Assembly (NCBI RefSeq): GCF_000429765.1
Contig: NZ_AUCM01000005.1
Coordinates: 62,001 to 126,000 of the forward strand
DNA length: 64,000 nucleotides
Direction of reading: 5' to 3'
From: Gemmobacter nectariphilus DSM 15620
GTDB lineage: Bacteria; Pseudomonadota; Alphaproteobacteria; Rhodobacterales; Rhodobacteraceae
The notes beneath the pieces are model-generated. The model ran no database searches. It worked only from the letters and a program-made list of their open reading frames with translations, and was not told where the DNA came from. The translations under genes and the position numbers were made by a program. Numbering within the stretch: the stretch's first letter is position 1; every line of letters begins with the position of its first letter. Positions 1 to 8,626 of the stretch are shown here, piece after piece.

Positions 1-2
1 CC

Positions 3-1136
3 TCGGCGCCTTTCGATCACCGGCTGGTGGTGGTGATCTTGCGCGGGGCGCTGGACGGGCTGGACGTGATCCGCCCGGCCGGCGATCGCGCCTTTCGCAG
101 CCTGCGCCCGGACCTTGGCCAGGACGAAGGGCCGGCGCTGGACGATTACTGGCAACTGCATCCTGGCCTTGCCGGGCTGATGCCGCTGTGGAAGGCGGGC
201 GAGCTTGGCTTCGTTCAGGCTGTCTCGACCCCATACCGCGACCAGCGCAGCCATTTCGACGGGCAGGACATGCTCGAGGCCGGGACGGCGATGGACAGCC
301 CCCCTGAATTTCGCCGCGAAGGCTGGCTGAACCGCCTGCTTGCGGACATTCCGGGGGCGCGGGCGGAAACCGCCTTTGCCGTCGGACGCGAGGCGCTGCC
401 GATCCTGAGCGGCAAGAGCCCCATGCAAAGCTGGGCGCCCGATACCGAAATGCGGGTCAGCCCGCAGGGGCGGCGGCTGCTGGCGCAACTTTACGAATCC
501 GATCTGCCGTTCCATGCGGCCGCCGAAACGGCGCTGGAGCTGACCGACATGCTGACCGACGCGGACCCGCCGACCCCCGCCGAGGATGACGAGGCCATGA
601 TGGCGCCGCAGAAGGTGATGATGCCCGACGCCGGGCGCGCCAATGCCGAAGTGGCCGCCTTTGCCGAATTCGCGGCCGCGCGCCTGCGCGAGGATACCCG
701 GATCGTCGCCTTGTCGCTGGCGGGCTGGGATACCCATGCCGGGCAGGAACAAGGCATCCGCCGGCCTCTGGCGCGGCTGGAACAGCTGATGCTGGGCTTG
801 CAGGCAGGGCTGGGGCCGGTCTGGCAAAAGACTGCCTTCATCGCGATGACGGAATTTGGCCGCACGGTGCGGCAGAACGGCACCAAGGGCACCGACCATG
901 GCACGGGCGGTGCGATGATCACCGCAGGCGGCGCGATCCGGGGCGGCAAGGTGCTGGGCCGCTGGCCCGGCCTTGCGGACAGCGACCTTTATGCCGGGCG
1001 CGACCTGATGCCCACCGGCGATGTGCGCGCGGTTGCCGCCTGGGTCATCCATGGGCTGATGGGAACGGACAAGGGCAGGCTGCAGACCAGCGTGTTTCCC
1101 GGGCTGGACATGGGCGCGAACCCCGGCATCGTCTGA
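3..1136 (+). CDS. DUF1501 family protein (5' end outside window)
   Basis: The reading frame is open from the first complete codon, giving SAPFDHRLVVVILRGALDG before the first GTG at 27, so the gene begins upstream and only its C-terminal 377 residues are here. The VVVILRGALDGLDVIRP opening, the central ALSLAGWDTHAGQEQG block and the late TEFGRTVRQNGTKGTDHGTG segment are typical of DUF1501 proteins, which are usually Tat-exported and often sit beside DUF1800 genes. The export signal would lie in the missing part. Its biochemical role is not established. A gene-end repeat with a GC hairpin follows the stop. Confidence 0.85.
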   Translation, partial: SAPFDHRLVVVILRGALDGLDVIRPAGDRAFRSLRPDLGQDEGPALDDYWQLHPGLAGLMPLWKAGELGFVQAVSTPYRDQRSHFDGQDMLEAGTAMDSPPEFRREGWLNRLLADIPGARAETAFAVGREALPILSGKSPMQSWAPDTEMRVSPQGRRLLAQLYESDLPFHAAAETALELTDMLTDADPPTPAEDDEAMMAPQKVMMPDAGRANAEVAAFAEFAAARLREDTRIVALSLAGWDTHAGQEQGIRRPLARLEQLMLGLQAGLGPVWQKTAFIAMTEFGRTVRQNGTKGTDHGTGGAMITAGGAIRGGKVLGRWPGLADSDLYAGRDLMPTGDVRAVAAWVIHGLMGTDKGRLQTSVFPGLDMGANPGIV

Positions 1137-1177
1137 GCCTGGTGTCACCGCCGGACCGGGGCCCTGCCCCGGACCCC

Positions 1178-1200
1178 GGGATATTTGGATCAAGGCGAAA
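1178..1200 (+). repeat. Gene-end repeat copy a (GGGATATTT...ATCAAGGCGAAA)
   Basis: The motif GGGATATTTGGATCAAGGCGAAA follows a hairpin at 1156-1172 (CCGGGGC / GCCCCGG arms). It lies 3' of the DUF1501 gene and in the same orientation. Other copies are near 8501, 8576, 21758, 22983, 28400, 44918, 54135 and 62259. Confidence 0.7.
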
Positions 1201-1285
1201 TGGGGGCGCGGCGCCATGAGGATCATGGCATGGGGCCTGGACCTGTGCTGTCCTGGGCTGATGCGGCCGCCGCCCCGCATGGCGT

Positions 1286-1312
1286 GAAAAAGGGGGCGCA
1301 GGCGCCCCCTTT
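1286..1312 (-). terminator. Rho-independent terminator of leuB
   Basis: The arms AAAGGGGGCGC and GCGCCCCCTTT (1289-1299, 1302-1312) form a tight hairpin 7 bases beyond the leuB stop. Read on the minus strand it ends in TTTTTC. The structure is nearly symmetrical, so it may also act on transcripts from the plus strand. Confidence 0.75.
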
Positions 1313-1318
1313 GGTCTG

Positions 1319-2425
1319 TCAGAGGCTGGCGTCCAGCGCGGCGACGACAGCATCGCCCATCTGGCTGGTCGACACCGGGGTGCCGCCCGCTGGGCCCATC
1401 AGATCGGCCGTGCGCACGCCATCGGCCAGCACCTTTTCAACCGCCTTTTCAACGCGATCCGCCTCGGCGCCCATGTCGAAGCTGTAGCGCAGCGCCATGG
1501 CGAACGACAGGATGCAGGCGATCGGGTTCGCCTTGCCCTGCCCCGCGATATCGGGGGCCGAGCCGTGCACCGGCTCGTAGAGCGCCTTGGGACGGCCATT
1601 GGCCATCGGGGCGCCCAGCGAGGCCGAGGGCAGCATCCCCAGCGAGCCGGTCAGCATGGCCGCCAGATCCGACAGCAGATCGCCGAACAGGTTGTCGGTG
1701 ACGATCACATCGAACTGCTTGGGCCAGCGGGTCAGCTGCATGGCGCCGGCATCGGCATACATGTGCGAGAGTTCAACGTCCGGGTATTCCTTGTCGTGGA
1801 TTTCCTGCACGACCTGGCGCCACAGGATGCCCGATTCCATGACGTTGGCCTTCTCCATCGAGCAGACCTTGTTGCCGCGCTTGCGGGCCAGTTCAAAGGC
1901 CGAACGGGCAACGCGGGCGATTTCCGATTCCGTATAGCGCTGGGTGTTGATGCCCACACGCTCGTTGCCTTCGGTGAAGATGCCGCGCGGCTCGCCGAAA
2001 TAGACGCCCGAGGTCAGTTCGCGCACGATCATGATGTCGAGACCCGCGACCACGTCCTTTTTCAGCGACGAGAAATCGGCCAGCGCGTCAAAGCACTGGG
2101 CCGGGCGCAGGTTGGAATACAGATCCATTTCCTTGCGCAGACGCAGAAGGCCGCGCTCGGGCTTCACGCTGAAATCGAGGTTGTCGTATTTCGGGCCGCC
2201 CACGGCGCCCAGCAGCACCGCATCGACCGCCTGCGCCTTGGCCATCGTGTCGTCATGCAGGGGCGTCCCATGCTTGTCATAGGCGCAGCCGCCGACCAGA
2301 TCCTCGGACACGTCAAAGCGGATGCCCCGCTTGTCGCCCATCCAGGCGATGATCTTCTTCACCTCGGCCATCACTTCGGGGCCGATGCCGTCACCGGCGA
2401 GGATGAGGAGCGAAGGGTTTGCCAC
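1319..2425 (-). CDS. leuB: 3-isopropylmalate dehydrogenase
   Basis: LeuB oxidises and decarboxylates 3-isopropylmalate to 2-oxoisocaproate with NAD+, the third step of leucine synthesis in the cytoplasm. The 368-residue product has the family length. It carries the N-terminal [10 protein letters not shown] motif, the substrate-binding [16 protein letters not shown] stretch, the metal-binding [16 protein letters not shown] motif and the nucleotide-binding [18 protein letters not shown] motif. The ATG at 2425 is preceded by an AGGAGA-like site. It is the last gene of a minus-strand cluster with leuC and leuD, separated from them by membrane-protein and EEP-family genes, and is followed by a clear terminator. 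Confidence 0.97.
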   Translation of the reverse strand: MANPSLLILAGDGIGPEVMAEVKKIIAWMGDKRGIRFDVSEDLVGGCAYDKHGTPLHDDTMAKAQAVDAVLLGAVGGPKYDNLDFSVKPERGLLRLRKEMDLYSNLRPAQCFDALADFSSLKKDVVAGLDIMIVRELTSGVYFGEPRGIFTEGNERVGINTQRYTESEIARVARSAFELARKRGNKVCSMEKANVMESGILWRQVVQEIHDKEYPDVELSHMYADAGAMQLTRWPKQFDVIVTDNLFGDLLSDLAAMLTGSLGMLPSASLGAPMANGRPKALYEPVHGSAPDIAGQGKANPIACILSFAMALRYSFDMGAEADRVEKAVEKVLADGVRTADLMGPAGGTPVSTSQMGDAVVAALDASL

Positions 2426-2479
2426 GGCATTTCTCCTGAAAGGGGGTCGCAGTGGGCGTAGCGAATGGGCGGGGAAGGG

Positions 2480-3418
2480 TCAAGGTGGCGCTGGGTCAAG
2501 CGCCAGGTCGAGCCACACCATCCGATGCGCGGCGGTGTCGGGATAAAGGCCGCTGGCCCGGACCTGAAGCCCTGCCGATGGCTGGATCAGGCTGAGCGCG
2601 GCAGGCCCGGTCTTGAGCACGGCCGAGGCGCCATGCACGGGCGGTTGCAGCGCAGGATGCGCGGCCAGCGCCCGCAGCGCCGCCGGATCACCCTGAGACG
2701 GGCCGATATTGGGCAGACCGATCAGCACGAAGGGCGGCGAGGGCGGCGGCATCGGCAACTGGCCGTTCAGAAGATGCAGCCAGAACGCCGCCTCATCGTG
2801 GTTGCGATCGGGGTTGCGCGCGCCGAACAGCGGTGGGGTGGCGGCCCAGGCCAGCAAGGTCAGGCCTGCGACCCGAACCTGCCAATGCGCCGAAGAGGAC
2901 AGGCGATGCACAGCAAGCGCCGCCTTGGGCACATGCGCCAGCCGCGCATCCGGCAGATCGGCCCACAGAAACCCCGAGAAGTCCCGTTCCATCGTCAGCG
3001 GCAGGCGCGACAGGATCGCCATGGCACCATCGCCCGAAAAGCGGCCATAGCCCTGCGCATCATCAGGATTGCCCAGCCGGCCGTTGCCATCCAGATCGAG
3101 GCCCGAGGGCAGGCCGCGGTTCTGCGCGGGCGCAAGGCGATGGGGATAGTCGAGGCCCCCTGCGGCCAGACGATCAGCGAGGGCGCCCAGGGCAACACCG
3201 TCCAGATCGTGATCGAACCGGGTCAGCAGCACGATATCGGGGCGGATCTTCAGCAGGCCCTGAACGACGGCCTCAACCTCGGGATCCTTGGCCGAGAGGA
3301 TGTCGCGCAGCAACAGCCCCGGCCCGTCACGCGACAGATCTGCATTCCAGGTTGCCAGGCGCAGATCACCGGCCGAGGCGGCCACGACCCAGAACAGGGC
3401 CGCAACCCACAGGATCAG
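2480..3418 (-). CDS. Endonuclease/exonuclease/phosphatase (EEP) family protein, probably exported
   Basis: The protein has the EEP fold signatures: LATWNADLS near the N-terminus, an LLTRFDHDLDG strand in the middle, and FVLIGLPNIGP plus a C-terminal RMVWLDLALD block where catalytic Asp/His residues normally sit. The central catalytic motifs are diverged, so the substrate (phosphodiester, lipid or nucleic acid) cannot be called. A hydrophobic stretch, LILWVAALFWVVAASAG, looks like a signal peptide with cleavage after ASA. No ATG, GTG or TTG lies just before it. The only upstream ATG (3556) would add a low-complexity Arg/Gly leader lying inside the preceding gene. A CTG at 3418 overlaps that gene's TGA as CTGA and is taken here as the start. 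Confidence 0.75.
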   Translation of the reverse strand: MILWVAALFWVVAASAGDLRLATWNADLSRDGPGLLLRDILSAKDPEVEAVVQGLLKIRPDIVLLTRFDHDLDGVALGALADRLAAGGLDYPHRLAPAQNRGLPSGLDLDGNGRLGNPDDAQGYGRFSGDGAMAILSRLPLTMERDFSGFLWADLPDARLAHVPKAALAVHRLSSSAHWQVRVAGLTLLAWAATPPLFGARNPDRNHDEAAFWLHLLNGQLPMPPPSPPFVLIGLPNIGPSQGDPAALRALAAHPALQPPVHGASAVLKTGPAALSLIQPSAGLQVRASGLYPDTAAHRMVWLDLALDPAPP

Positions 3419-4275
3419 GCGTGGGCCAAGGCTGCCTTGCCCTCGGCCTCGGCCTCGGCCTCGGCGGCGGCGGCGCGGCGCTGGTCGCGGATCATGTCCG
3501 CCACCCGGCCCATGGCGATGCCGCGCATGAACAGGCTTGCAGGAAGGAAGGACCATGTGGCCATCGTCCAGATCAGCACTTGCGGGTTGGCCAGCGTGAT
3601 CGGGGCGATTCCGCTGGTGGCGGCCTTGACGACCGCCGGGACCAAGAATGGCAGCAAGAACCCTAATGCGACGTTAATGCGGGCGTCCCGCTCTAGCCGG
3701 TAGATCACATCGCCGCCCGCCGTGGGGTCAAAGGTCGGCAGGTTCACCCAGACGTTGAAGCTGGTCCCCCGCGCCGGCCAGTTGCCGGTGCGCAGATACA
3801 GCACAAAGATCGTCAGCATGGTCAGCGAGACCAGATAGCTCATCCCGGCCGCGGTGCGCACCAGGGCCACATGTTCAAGGCCCGCCTCTTGCGAGACGGT
3901 GAGCAGCACCAGCCGGACCGGGCTGAGCGGGAAGTCGATGGCATTGCCGATCATGCCGCCCAGGATTTCCAGCAGCTGGGTGAACTGGGTGGGTTCGGTC
4001 TGGCCGCGGGCAATCAGCGACAGAACCAGCACCGTCAGGAAAATCGACAGAAAGCGGATGCGGTTGAAGGGGGGCGCGTGGCGGAACTCGATCAGGCTGG
4101 GGTAGCTTGCGGCGTATTCGACCAGCGTCAGGGCCCCGAAGAACAGCGCGATCAGCGCCACCATCTGCTTGGTGTCGATGGCCACATCGGGCAGCAGCAA
4201 TGACGGCGTCGCCACCATCAGCATGACAAGAACCGCGCGCACGATGGCGCCGGCCAGTCGGAAAACCGTGCTCAA
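3415..4275 (-). CDS. Conserved integral membrane protein in the leu cluster
   Basis: Function is not recognised. The protein has about five to six hydrophobic segments, starting with a first span at GAIVRAVLVMLMVATPSLLLP, and an alternating Ala/Glu tail (AEAEAEAEGKAALAHA). The same frame stays open up to an ATG at 4452, but the first 59 codons from there encode a basic, non-hydrophobic leader and begin next to the leuD terminator. The TTG at 4275, which has GAGGA four bases upstream, is therefore preferred. The stop overlaps the candidate CTG start of the EEP gene, so the two are probably translationally coupled. Its repeated position between leuD and leuB suggests co-inheritance, not a proven role in leucine synthesis. 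Confidence 0.7.
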   Translation of the reverse strand: MSTVFRLAGAIVRAVLVMLMVATPSLLLPDVAIDTKQMVALIALFFGALTLVEYAASYPSLIEFRHAPPFNRIRFLSIFLTVLVLSLIARGQTEPTQFTQLLEILGGMIGNAIDFPLSPVRLVLLTVSQEAGLEHVALVRTAAGMSYLVSLTMLTIFVLYLRTGNWPARGTSFNVWVNLPTFDPTAGGDVIYRLERDARINVALGFLLPFLVPAVVKAATSGIAPITLANPQVLIWTMATWSFLPASLFMRGIAMGRVADMIRDQRRAAAAEAEAEAEGKAALAHA

Positions 4276-4464
4276 ACCGTCCTCATGGCGGCGGGCTTTT
4301 CGGCGGCCCGCTCTTCGTTTCGTTGCCCGTTCCCGCACTTTGTGGCGGATTGCCTCAATCTTGCCCAAGTTTTGCCCCATTTTCCCCAGCCTCGCAAGCA
4401 CTTGACCATCAGAGCAGGTCAATGCGGCGAAAATCGGAAAATTTGTCGCCAAACTGCATCAACT

Positions 4465-4502
4465 TGAAAAACTGCGCGGGCCGCCCGGCAGGGGCGGCCC
4501 GC
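4465..4502 (-). terminator. Rho-independent terminator after leuD
   Basis: Arms GCGGGCCGCC and GGCGGCCCGC (4476-4485, 4493-4502) form a 10-bp stem on the minus strand, followed by AGTTTTTC. It lies 23 bases after the leuD stop and separates leuC-leuD from the downstream membrane-protein gene. Confidence 0.8.
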
Positions 4503-4524
4503 GACAAAGCAGATGCAGGCTGGA

Positions 4525-5130
4525 TCAGACCCAGGGACGCGCCTTGCCCGCCTTGGCCTCGAAGGCGTCGATGGCCGAGACCTTTTCAAGGCTGAGGCCA
4601 ATGTCATCCAGCCCGTTCAGCAGGCAGTGCTTCTTGAACGGGTCGATGTCGAAGTGGAACGCCTGCCCGTCCGACGCGGTGACGGTCTGGCTTTCCAGAT
4701 CCACCGTCATGCGGGCGTTGGCGCCGCGCTTGGCGTCTTCCATCAGCACATCGACCGCCTCTTGCGGCAGGACGATCGGCAGGATGCCGTTCTTGAAGCA
4801 GTTGTTGTAGAAGATGTCGGCAAAGCTGGTCGAGATGACCGCGCGGATGCCGAAATCCAGAAGCGCCCAGGGCGCATGTTCGCGCGACGAGCCACAGCCG
4901 AAGTTGTCGCCCGCCACGATGATCTGCGCGTTGCGCCAGGCCGGCTGGTTCAGCACGAAATCCGGGATTTCCTTGCCGTCCTGCGTATAGCGCATCTCGT
5001 CGAACAGGTTCACGCCCAGCCCGGTCCTCTTGATCGTCTTGAGGAACTGCTTGGGGATGATCATGTCGGTGTCGATATTGACCAGCGGCATGGGGGCCGC
5101 GATGCCGGTCAGAGTGGTGAATTTGTCCAT
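4525..5130 (-). CDS. leuD: 3-isopropylmalate dehydratase small subunit
   Basis: LeuD is the small subunit of isopropylmalate isomerase and works with LeuC to convert 2-isopropylmalate to 3-isopropylmalate. The 201-residue product starting [14 protein letters not shown] matches the family length. It has the substrate-binding [17 protein letters not shown] loop and the [15 protein letters not shown] segment. An upstream in-frame start (5175) would add 15 unconserved residues running into the HdeD-like gene and was rejected. It lies 10 bases downstream of the HdeD-like gene and is followed by a terminator. Confidence 0.97.
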   Translation of the reverse strand: MDKFTTLTGIAAPMPLVNIDTDMIIPKQFLKTIKRTGLGVNLFDEMRYTQDGKEIPDFVLNQPAWRNAQIIVAGDNFGCGSSREHAPWALLDFGIRAVISTSFADIFYNNCFKNGILPIVLPQEAVDVLMEDAKRGANARMTVDLESQTVTASDGQAFHFDIDPFKKHCLLNGLDDIGLSLEKVSAIDAFEAKAGKARPWV

Positions 5131-5140
5131 TGGGATAAGC

Positions 5141-5656
5141 CTAGTGGAGTTTCTTGAGGGTAAGACCCAGCGCAATCAGCGCCGCGCCCACGGAGATCAG
5201 CTCGACCGCAAGCAAGGTGCCCAGCAGAACCGGGCTGGAGGCCAGCGGGAAGAACAGCGCATAGAGGCCAAGGCCCAGCGACAACAGGCCGGTCAGCACC
5301 AAGAGCCAGAAGGCCCCGGTGCCCTGCATCCGCCAGCCCAGCACGATCCGCCCGACGCCCGAGATCAGGAACAGCGCCCCGGCCATCAGCGTCAGCGAGA
5401 TCAGCCCGGCCAGCGGATTGGCCAGAATCCAGACGCCCAGCACCAGTTGCAGGGCCGCGAACAGCGCGATCCAGCCGCGCTGCGGCAGGCTGCTGTCGGA
5501 AAACGCGCCAAACAGGCCAAAGGCCCCGCTGACAAGGAAGCTGGCGCCGACAAAGACAGTCACCGCCAGCGAGGCAGGAAGCGGGAACACCAGCGCGATC
5601 ATGCCGCCCAACAGGGCCAGCACACCCGCGACCAGACTGACCGTAGAACCTTTCAT
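5141..5656 (-). CDS. HdeD family (DUF308) membrane protein
   Basis: This 171-residue, six-span inner-membrane protein has paired helices rich in Gly, Ala and Leu ([36 protein letters not shown] and later pairs), the repeat pattern of the HdeD/DUF308 family. Some family members protect enterobacteria from acid. The role in this organism is unknown. The ATG at 5656 is chosen because an AAGGAG site lies nine bases upstream; a GTG at 5665 abuts that site. It is sandwiched between leuC and leuD with gaps of 36 and 10 bases, so it must be cotranscribed with them. Confidence 0.8.
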   Translation of the reverse strand: MKGSTVSLVAGVLALLGGMIALVFPLPASLAVTVFVGASFLVSGAFGLFGAFSDSSLPQRGWIALFAALQLVLGVWILANPLAGLISLTLMAGALFLISGVGRIVLGWRMQGTGAFWLLVLTGLLSLGLGLYALFFPLASSPVLLGTLLAVELISVGAALIALGLTLKKLH

Positions 5657-5692
5657 GCCCGCCACTCCTTGTTTGCAGGGATCGGCGCCAGC

Positions 5693-7111
5693 TTACACGG
5701 TTTCCGCCATCAGTTCGCGCACATCCGTCAGCCGCCCGGTCACGGCCGCCGCAGCCGCCATCACCGGCGACATCAGATGCGTGCGCCCGCCCCGGCCCAT
5801 GCGGCCTTCGAAGTTGCGGTTGCTGGTCGCCGCGCACCGCTCGCCCGGTGCCAGCTGGTCAGGGTTCATGCCCAGACACATCGAGCAACCGGCCAGACGC
5901 CATTCAAAGCCCGCGTCCATGAAGATCTGCGCCAGACCTTCCTGTTCCGCCTGCGCCCGCACGAGGCCCGAACCCGGCACGACCATGCCGCGCACGCCCG
6001 ACGCCAGCTTGCGGCCCTTGAGCACGGCGGCTGCGGCGCGCAGATCCTCGATCCGGCCGTTGGTGCAAGAGCCGATGAACACGGCGTCGATCTTGACGTC
6101 GGTCAGCTTCTGGCCCGGCGTCAGACCCATGTAGTCCAGACTGCGCTGCGCCGCGCCGACCTTGCCGCCGGTGAAGCTGTCGGCCGAGGGGACGGTCGCG
6201 GTGATCGGTAGCACATCCTCGGGGCTGGTGCCCCAGGTGACGACGGGGGCGATATCCTCGGCCCGGATCGTGATCACCTTGTCGTAATGCGCGCCTTCAT
6301 CGCTGAACAGCGTCTTCCAATAGGCAACGGCGGCATCCCAGGCCTCGCCCTTGGGCGCATGGGGGCGGCCCTTGACATAGGCAAAGGTCTTTTCATCCGG
6401 CGCGATCAGCCCGGCGCGGGCGCCGCCCTCGATGGCCATGTTGCACACGGTCATGCGGCCTTCCATCGACAGATCGCGGATCGCCTCGCCGCAATATTCG
6501 ATGACATAGCCGGTGCCGCCTGCGGTGCCGGTGGCGCCGATGACCGACAGGGTGATGTCCTTGGCCGTGACATAGGGCGGCAGCTTGCCCGTGATCTCGA
6601 CCTTCATGTTCTTGGACTTCTTCTGGATCAGCGTCTGGGTGGCCAGCACATGCTCCACCTCGGAGGTGCCGATCCCATGCGCCAGCGAGCCAAAGGCGCC
6701 ATGCGTCGCGGTATGCGAATCGCCGCAGACCACGGTCATGCCCGGCAGGGTCCAGCCCTGCTCCGGGCCGACGATATGCACGATGCCCTGACGCACATCC
6801 GACACCGGATAATAGTTGATCCCGAAATCGCGGGCGTTCTTGTCCAGCGCATCGACCTGAATGCGCGATTCCTCGTTGTCGATGTGCTTGTCGCGGCCTT
6901 CGGTGGTCGGCACGTTGTGGTCCGGCACAGCGATGGTCTTTTCCGGTGCCCGCACCTTGCGGCCCGCCATGCGCAGCCCCTCGAAGGCCTGCGGGCTGGT
7001 CACTTCATGGACCAGATGGCGGTCGATATACAGCAGGCAGGTGCCGTCTTCGGCGGTATCGACGACATGGTCGTCCCAGATCTTGTCATAGAGCGTACGC
7101 GGAGCGGTCAT
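5693..7111 (-). CDS. leuC: 3-isopropylmalate dehydratase large subunit
   Basis: LeuC carries the [4Fe-4S] cluster of isopropylmalate isomerase, the second committed step of leucine synthesis. The product from [17 protein letters not shown] is 472 residues, close to the usual 466-470. The three cluster cysteines are visible as C349 (GSCTNG) and C409/C412 (GCSMCLG). The [12 protein letters not shown] and [15 protein letters not shown] motifs are also present. A longer frame to 7183 adds a non-conserved leader. It is the first gene of the leuC-HdeD-leuD unit, and a 16-bp near-palindrome 58 bases upstream is a candidate operator. Confidence 0.97.
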   Translation of the reverse strand: MTAPRTLYDKIWDDHVVDTAEDGTCLLYIDRHLVHEVTSPQAFEGLRMAGRKVRAPEKTIAVPDHNVPTTEGRDKHIDNEESRIQVDALDKNARDFGINYYPVSDVRQGIVHIVGPEQGWTLPGMTVVCGDSHTATHGAFGSLAHGIGTSEVEHVLATQTLIQKKSKNMKVEITGKLPPYVTAKDITLSVIGATGTAGGTGYVIEYCGEAIRDLSMEGRMTVCNMAIEGGARAGLIAPDEKTFAYVKGRPHAPKGEAWDAAVAYWKTLFSDEGAHYDKVITIRAEDIAPVVTWGTSPEDVLPITATVPSADSFTGGKVGAAQRSLDYMGLTPGQKLTDVKIDAVFIGSCTNGRIEDLRAAAAVLKGRKLASGVRGMVVPGSGLVRAQAEQEGLAQIFMDAGFEWRLAGCSMCLGMNPDQLAPGERCAATSNRNFEGRMGRGGRTHLMSPVMAAAAAVTGRLTDVRELMAETV

Positions 7112-7498
7112 TGGCTCATCTCTCGGATATGGCTGTGAAATCGGCAAAAGGCGCCGGGGCGCCGGAAAGTTGACGGCTGTCAACTCTCAGAGTCGTGCGA
7201 GGACCGCCCGGTTTTCGCGGGCGAAACGCTGCGGCAGGCGCGCGTGATCCGTGATGTCGAAGTAGACAAACCCTTGCATGCCTTTCAGATACGCCGCCCG
7301 CGAATGAAATGCAATTGCCTCGGCAGGCCGCAGGGCGCAGCTTTCGCACCTGCCAGTGTTGCCTGCGCCCGTCCGATCCTGTATGCGCCAGCCTTCATCC
7401 GGCCGGAGCGCGCTTGTTGAGTCGTGCCCGCCCCGATGCTAGATTGATCCTATGCCCGGTGCCGGGGCCATGCGGCACGCTGCTGGGAGGGTGAACCC
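7112..7498. other. Intergenic region between divergent leuC and rsfS
   Basis: These 387 bases contain no credible gene; short frames here lack ribosome sites and family resemblance. The region holds the near-palindrome at 7169-7184 and must contain the divergent promoters of leuC and rsfS. No convincing -10/-35 pair or leader peptide rich in Leu codons was seen. Confidence 0.5.
7169..7184. promoter_or_regulatory. Near-palindrome GTTGACGGCTGTCAAC upstream of leuC
   Basis: The site reads GTTGACGGCTGTCAAC, self-complementary at 14 of 16 positions, and fits the T-N11-A layout of LysR-type operators. It lies 58 bases before the leuC start. A perfect version occurs inside dapF at 46665-46680. Which regulator binds is unknown. 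Confidence 0.4.
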
Positions 7499-7915
7499 CT
7501 GTCTCATTCCGATCCTGCCACCGGCTTGCCGGTCGGCCCCCGGTCCGGGCGCGCCGCGCCTGCCGACTATTCCTCTGAAGACGTTCTGGATGCCGTTCTC
7601 GCCTCGGTCGATGACGACAAGGCCGAAGATATCGTGCAGATCGACCTGCGCGGGCGCTCTGACGTGGCCGATTACATGGTGATCTGCTCGGGCCGGTCCA
7701 GCCGCCAAGTCGCGGCGATCGCCGAAAAGCTGTCGGAACGGCTGAAGGAACGCTTCGGCATCATCGCCAAGATGGAAGGCAAGGAAACCGCGGACTGGGT
7801 GCTGATCGATTCGGGCGACGTGATCGTCCACGTCTTCCGCCCCGAAGTGCGCGAATTCTACCAGCTTGAAAAGATGTGGCTGCCGGCCGGGGCGGTTCGC
7901 GGCCCGCAAGGCTGA
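7499..7915 (+). CDS. rsfS: Ribosomal silencing factor RsfS
   Basis: RsfS binds ribosomal protein L14 and blocks 30S-50S joining when nutrients are scarce. The product shows the family core DKAEDIVQIDLRGRSDVADY, the ICSGRSSRQVAAIAEKL stretch, and WVLIDSGDVIVHVFRPEVRE followed by FYQLEKMW. The frame contains no ATG or GTG at the front. The only usual start, TTG at 7526, has no ribosome site. A CTG at 7499 lies eight bases after GGGAGG and yields 138 residues beginning with a Ser-His-Ser-Asp leader, so it is taken as the start. The stop TGA shares one base with the ATG of rlmH, so the two form an operon. Confidence 0.9.
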   Translation: MSHSDPATGLPVGPRSGRAAPADYSSEDVLDAVLASVDDDKAEDIVQIDLRGRSDVADYMVICSGRSSRQVAAIAEKLSERLKERFGIIAKMEGKETADWVLIDSGDVIVHVFRPEVREFYQLEKMWLPAGAVRGPQG

Positions 7916-8385
7916 TGCGCGTCCATATCTGCGCCGTGGGCCGGATGCGTCCGGGCCCCGAGCAGGATCTGGTGTCCGACTATCTCGACCGTTTTGCCCG
8001 CACCGGGCGCCCCCTGGCGCTTGGCCCGGCCCAGATCCACGAAGTCGAGGACAAGCGCAATGGCGGCATGGCCGCCGAAGCGCCGCTACTGGCGCGCGCC
8101 GTGCCGCAGGGCGCCCTGATGGTGGTGATGGACGAGCGCGGCAGCGAACATACCAGCCCCGAGTTCGCCGCCCTTCTGGCGCGCTGGCGTGACAACGGGC
8201 ATCAGGATCTGGCCTTCGTGATCGGCGGCGCCGACGGGATCGACCGCAGCCTTCGCGCGCAGGCCGGCCATGCGATCAGCTTTGGCAAGATGGTTTGGCC
8301 GCATATGCTGGTGCGCGTGATGCTGGCCGAACAGCTATATCGGGCCAGCACGATCCTTGCCGGCGGTCCCTATCACCGCAGCTGA
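7915..8385 (+). CDS. rlmH: 23S rRNA (pseudouridine1915-N3)-methyltransferase
   Basis: RlmH methylates pseudouridine 1915 of 23S rRNA in helix 69, using S-adenosylmethionine, on assembled 70S ribosomes. The 156-residue product has the SPOUT signatures DERGSEHTSPEFA, AFVIGGADGIDRSLR and the C-terminal RVMLAEQLYRASTILAGGPYH. The ATG at 7915 overlaps the rsfS stop. The rsfS-rlmH pairing is common in bacteria and links two ribosome-state functions. Confidence 0.96.
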   Translation: MRVHICAVGRMRPGPEQDLVSDYLDRFARTGRPLALGPAQIHEVEDKRNGGMAAEAPLLARAVPQGALMVVMDERGSEHTSPEFAALLARWRDNGHQDLAFVIGGADGIDRSLRAQAGHAISFGKMVWPHMLVRVMLAEQLYRASTILAGGPYHRS

Positions 8386-8392
8386 GCGGAAG

Positions 8393-8440
8393 CCGCCTCG
8401 GGGGGCATCGTGCCCCCGCTCGGCGGCGCGGCTGCGGAAA
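8393..8440 (+). repeat. GC hairpin block shared with 54227-54275
   Basis: The block has GCCGCCTCGGGGGGCATCG, then GCCCCC and a CTCGGCGGCGC arm. The reverse complement of the region just before the ubiB stop is nearly identical. It forms the first part of a composite element that ends with the GTATTT motif at 8501. Confidence 0.6.
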
Positions 8441-8500
8441 GCGGCACTGCCCCACGACGAACCAGCGTCAGGCCAGCGGCCCTGCAGGATGCCTCCGGCA

Positions 8501-8524
8501 GGGGTATTTATCAAAAGGCAAAGA
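8501..8524 (+). repeat. Gene-end repeat copy b1 (GGGGTATTTATCAAAAGGCA)
   Basis: A diverged copy of the gene-end motif, preceded by GCCTCCGGCA as in the copy at 54135. It lies 3' of rlmH in the same orientation. A reverse-oriented partner lies about 50 bases away. Confidence 0.5.
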
Positions 8525-8575
8525 TGGCAGGCGGAGCACCTTGCTGACGGGTGGTCACAAGATCTGCGCGCGCCT

Positions 8576-8599
8576 CTTTGCCTTTTTCCAAATACCCAC
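8576..8599 (-). repeat. Gene-end repeat copy b2, reverse orientation
   Basis: On the minus strand this reads GGGTATTTGGAAAAAGGCAA. It lies just beyond the stop of the minus-strand aldehyde dehydrogenase, so the two copies face each other across this convergent junction. Confidence 0.45.
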
Positions 8600-8626
8600 T
8601 ACCGACGCCAGCCAAAGGCGGCGCGC

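Noticed and set aside
3438-3480. A signal-peptide-less Arg/Gly protein extension as a real N-terminus of the EEP enzyme
   Set aside because: The RRRRRGRGRGRG stretch is simply the GCCGAG coding tract of the upstream gene read in another frame.
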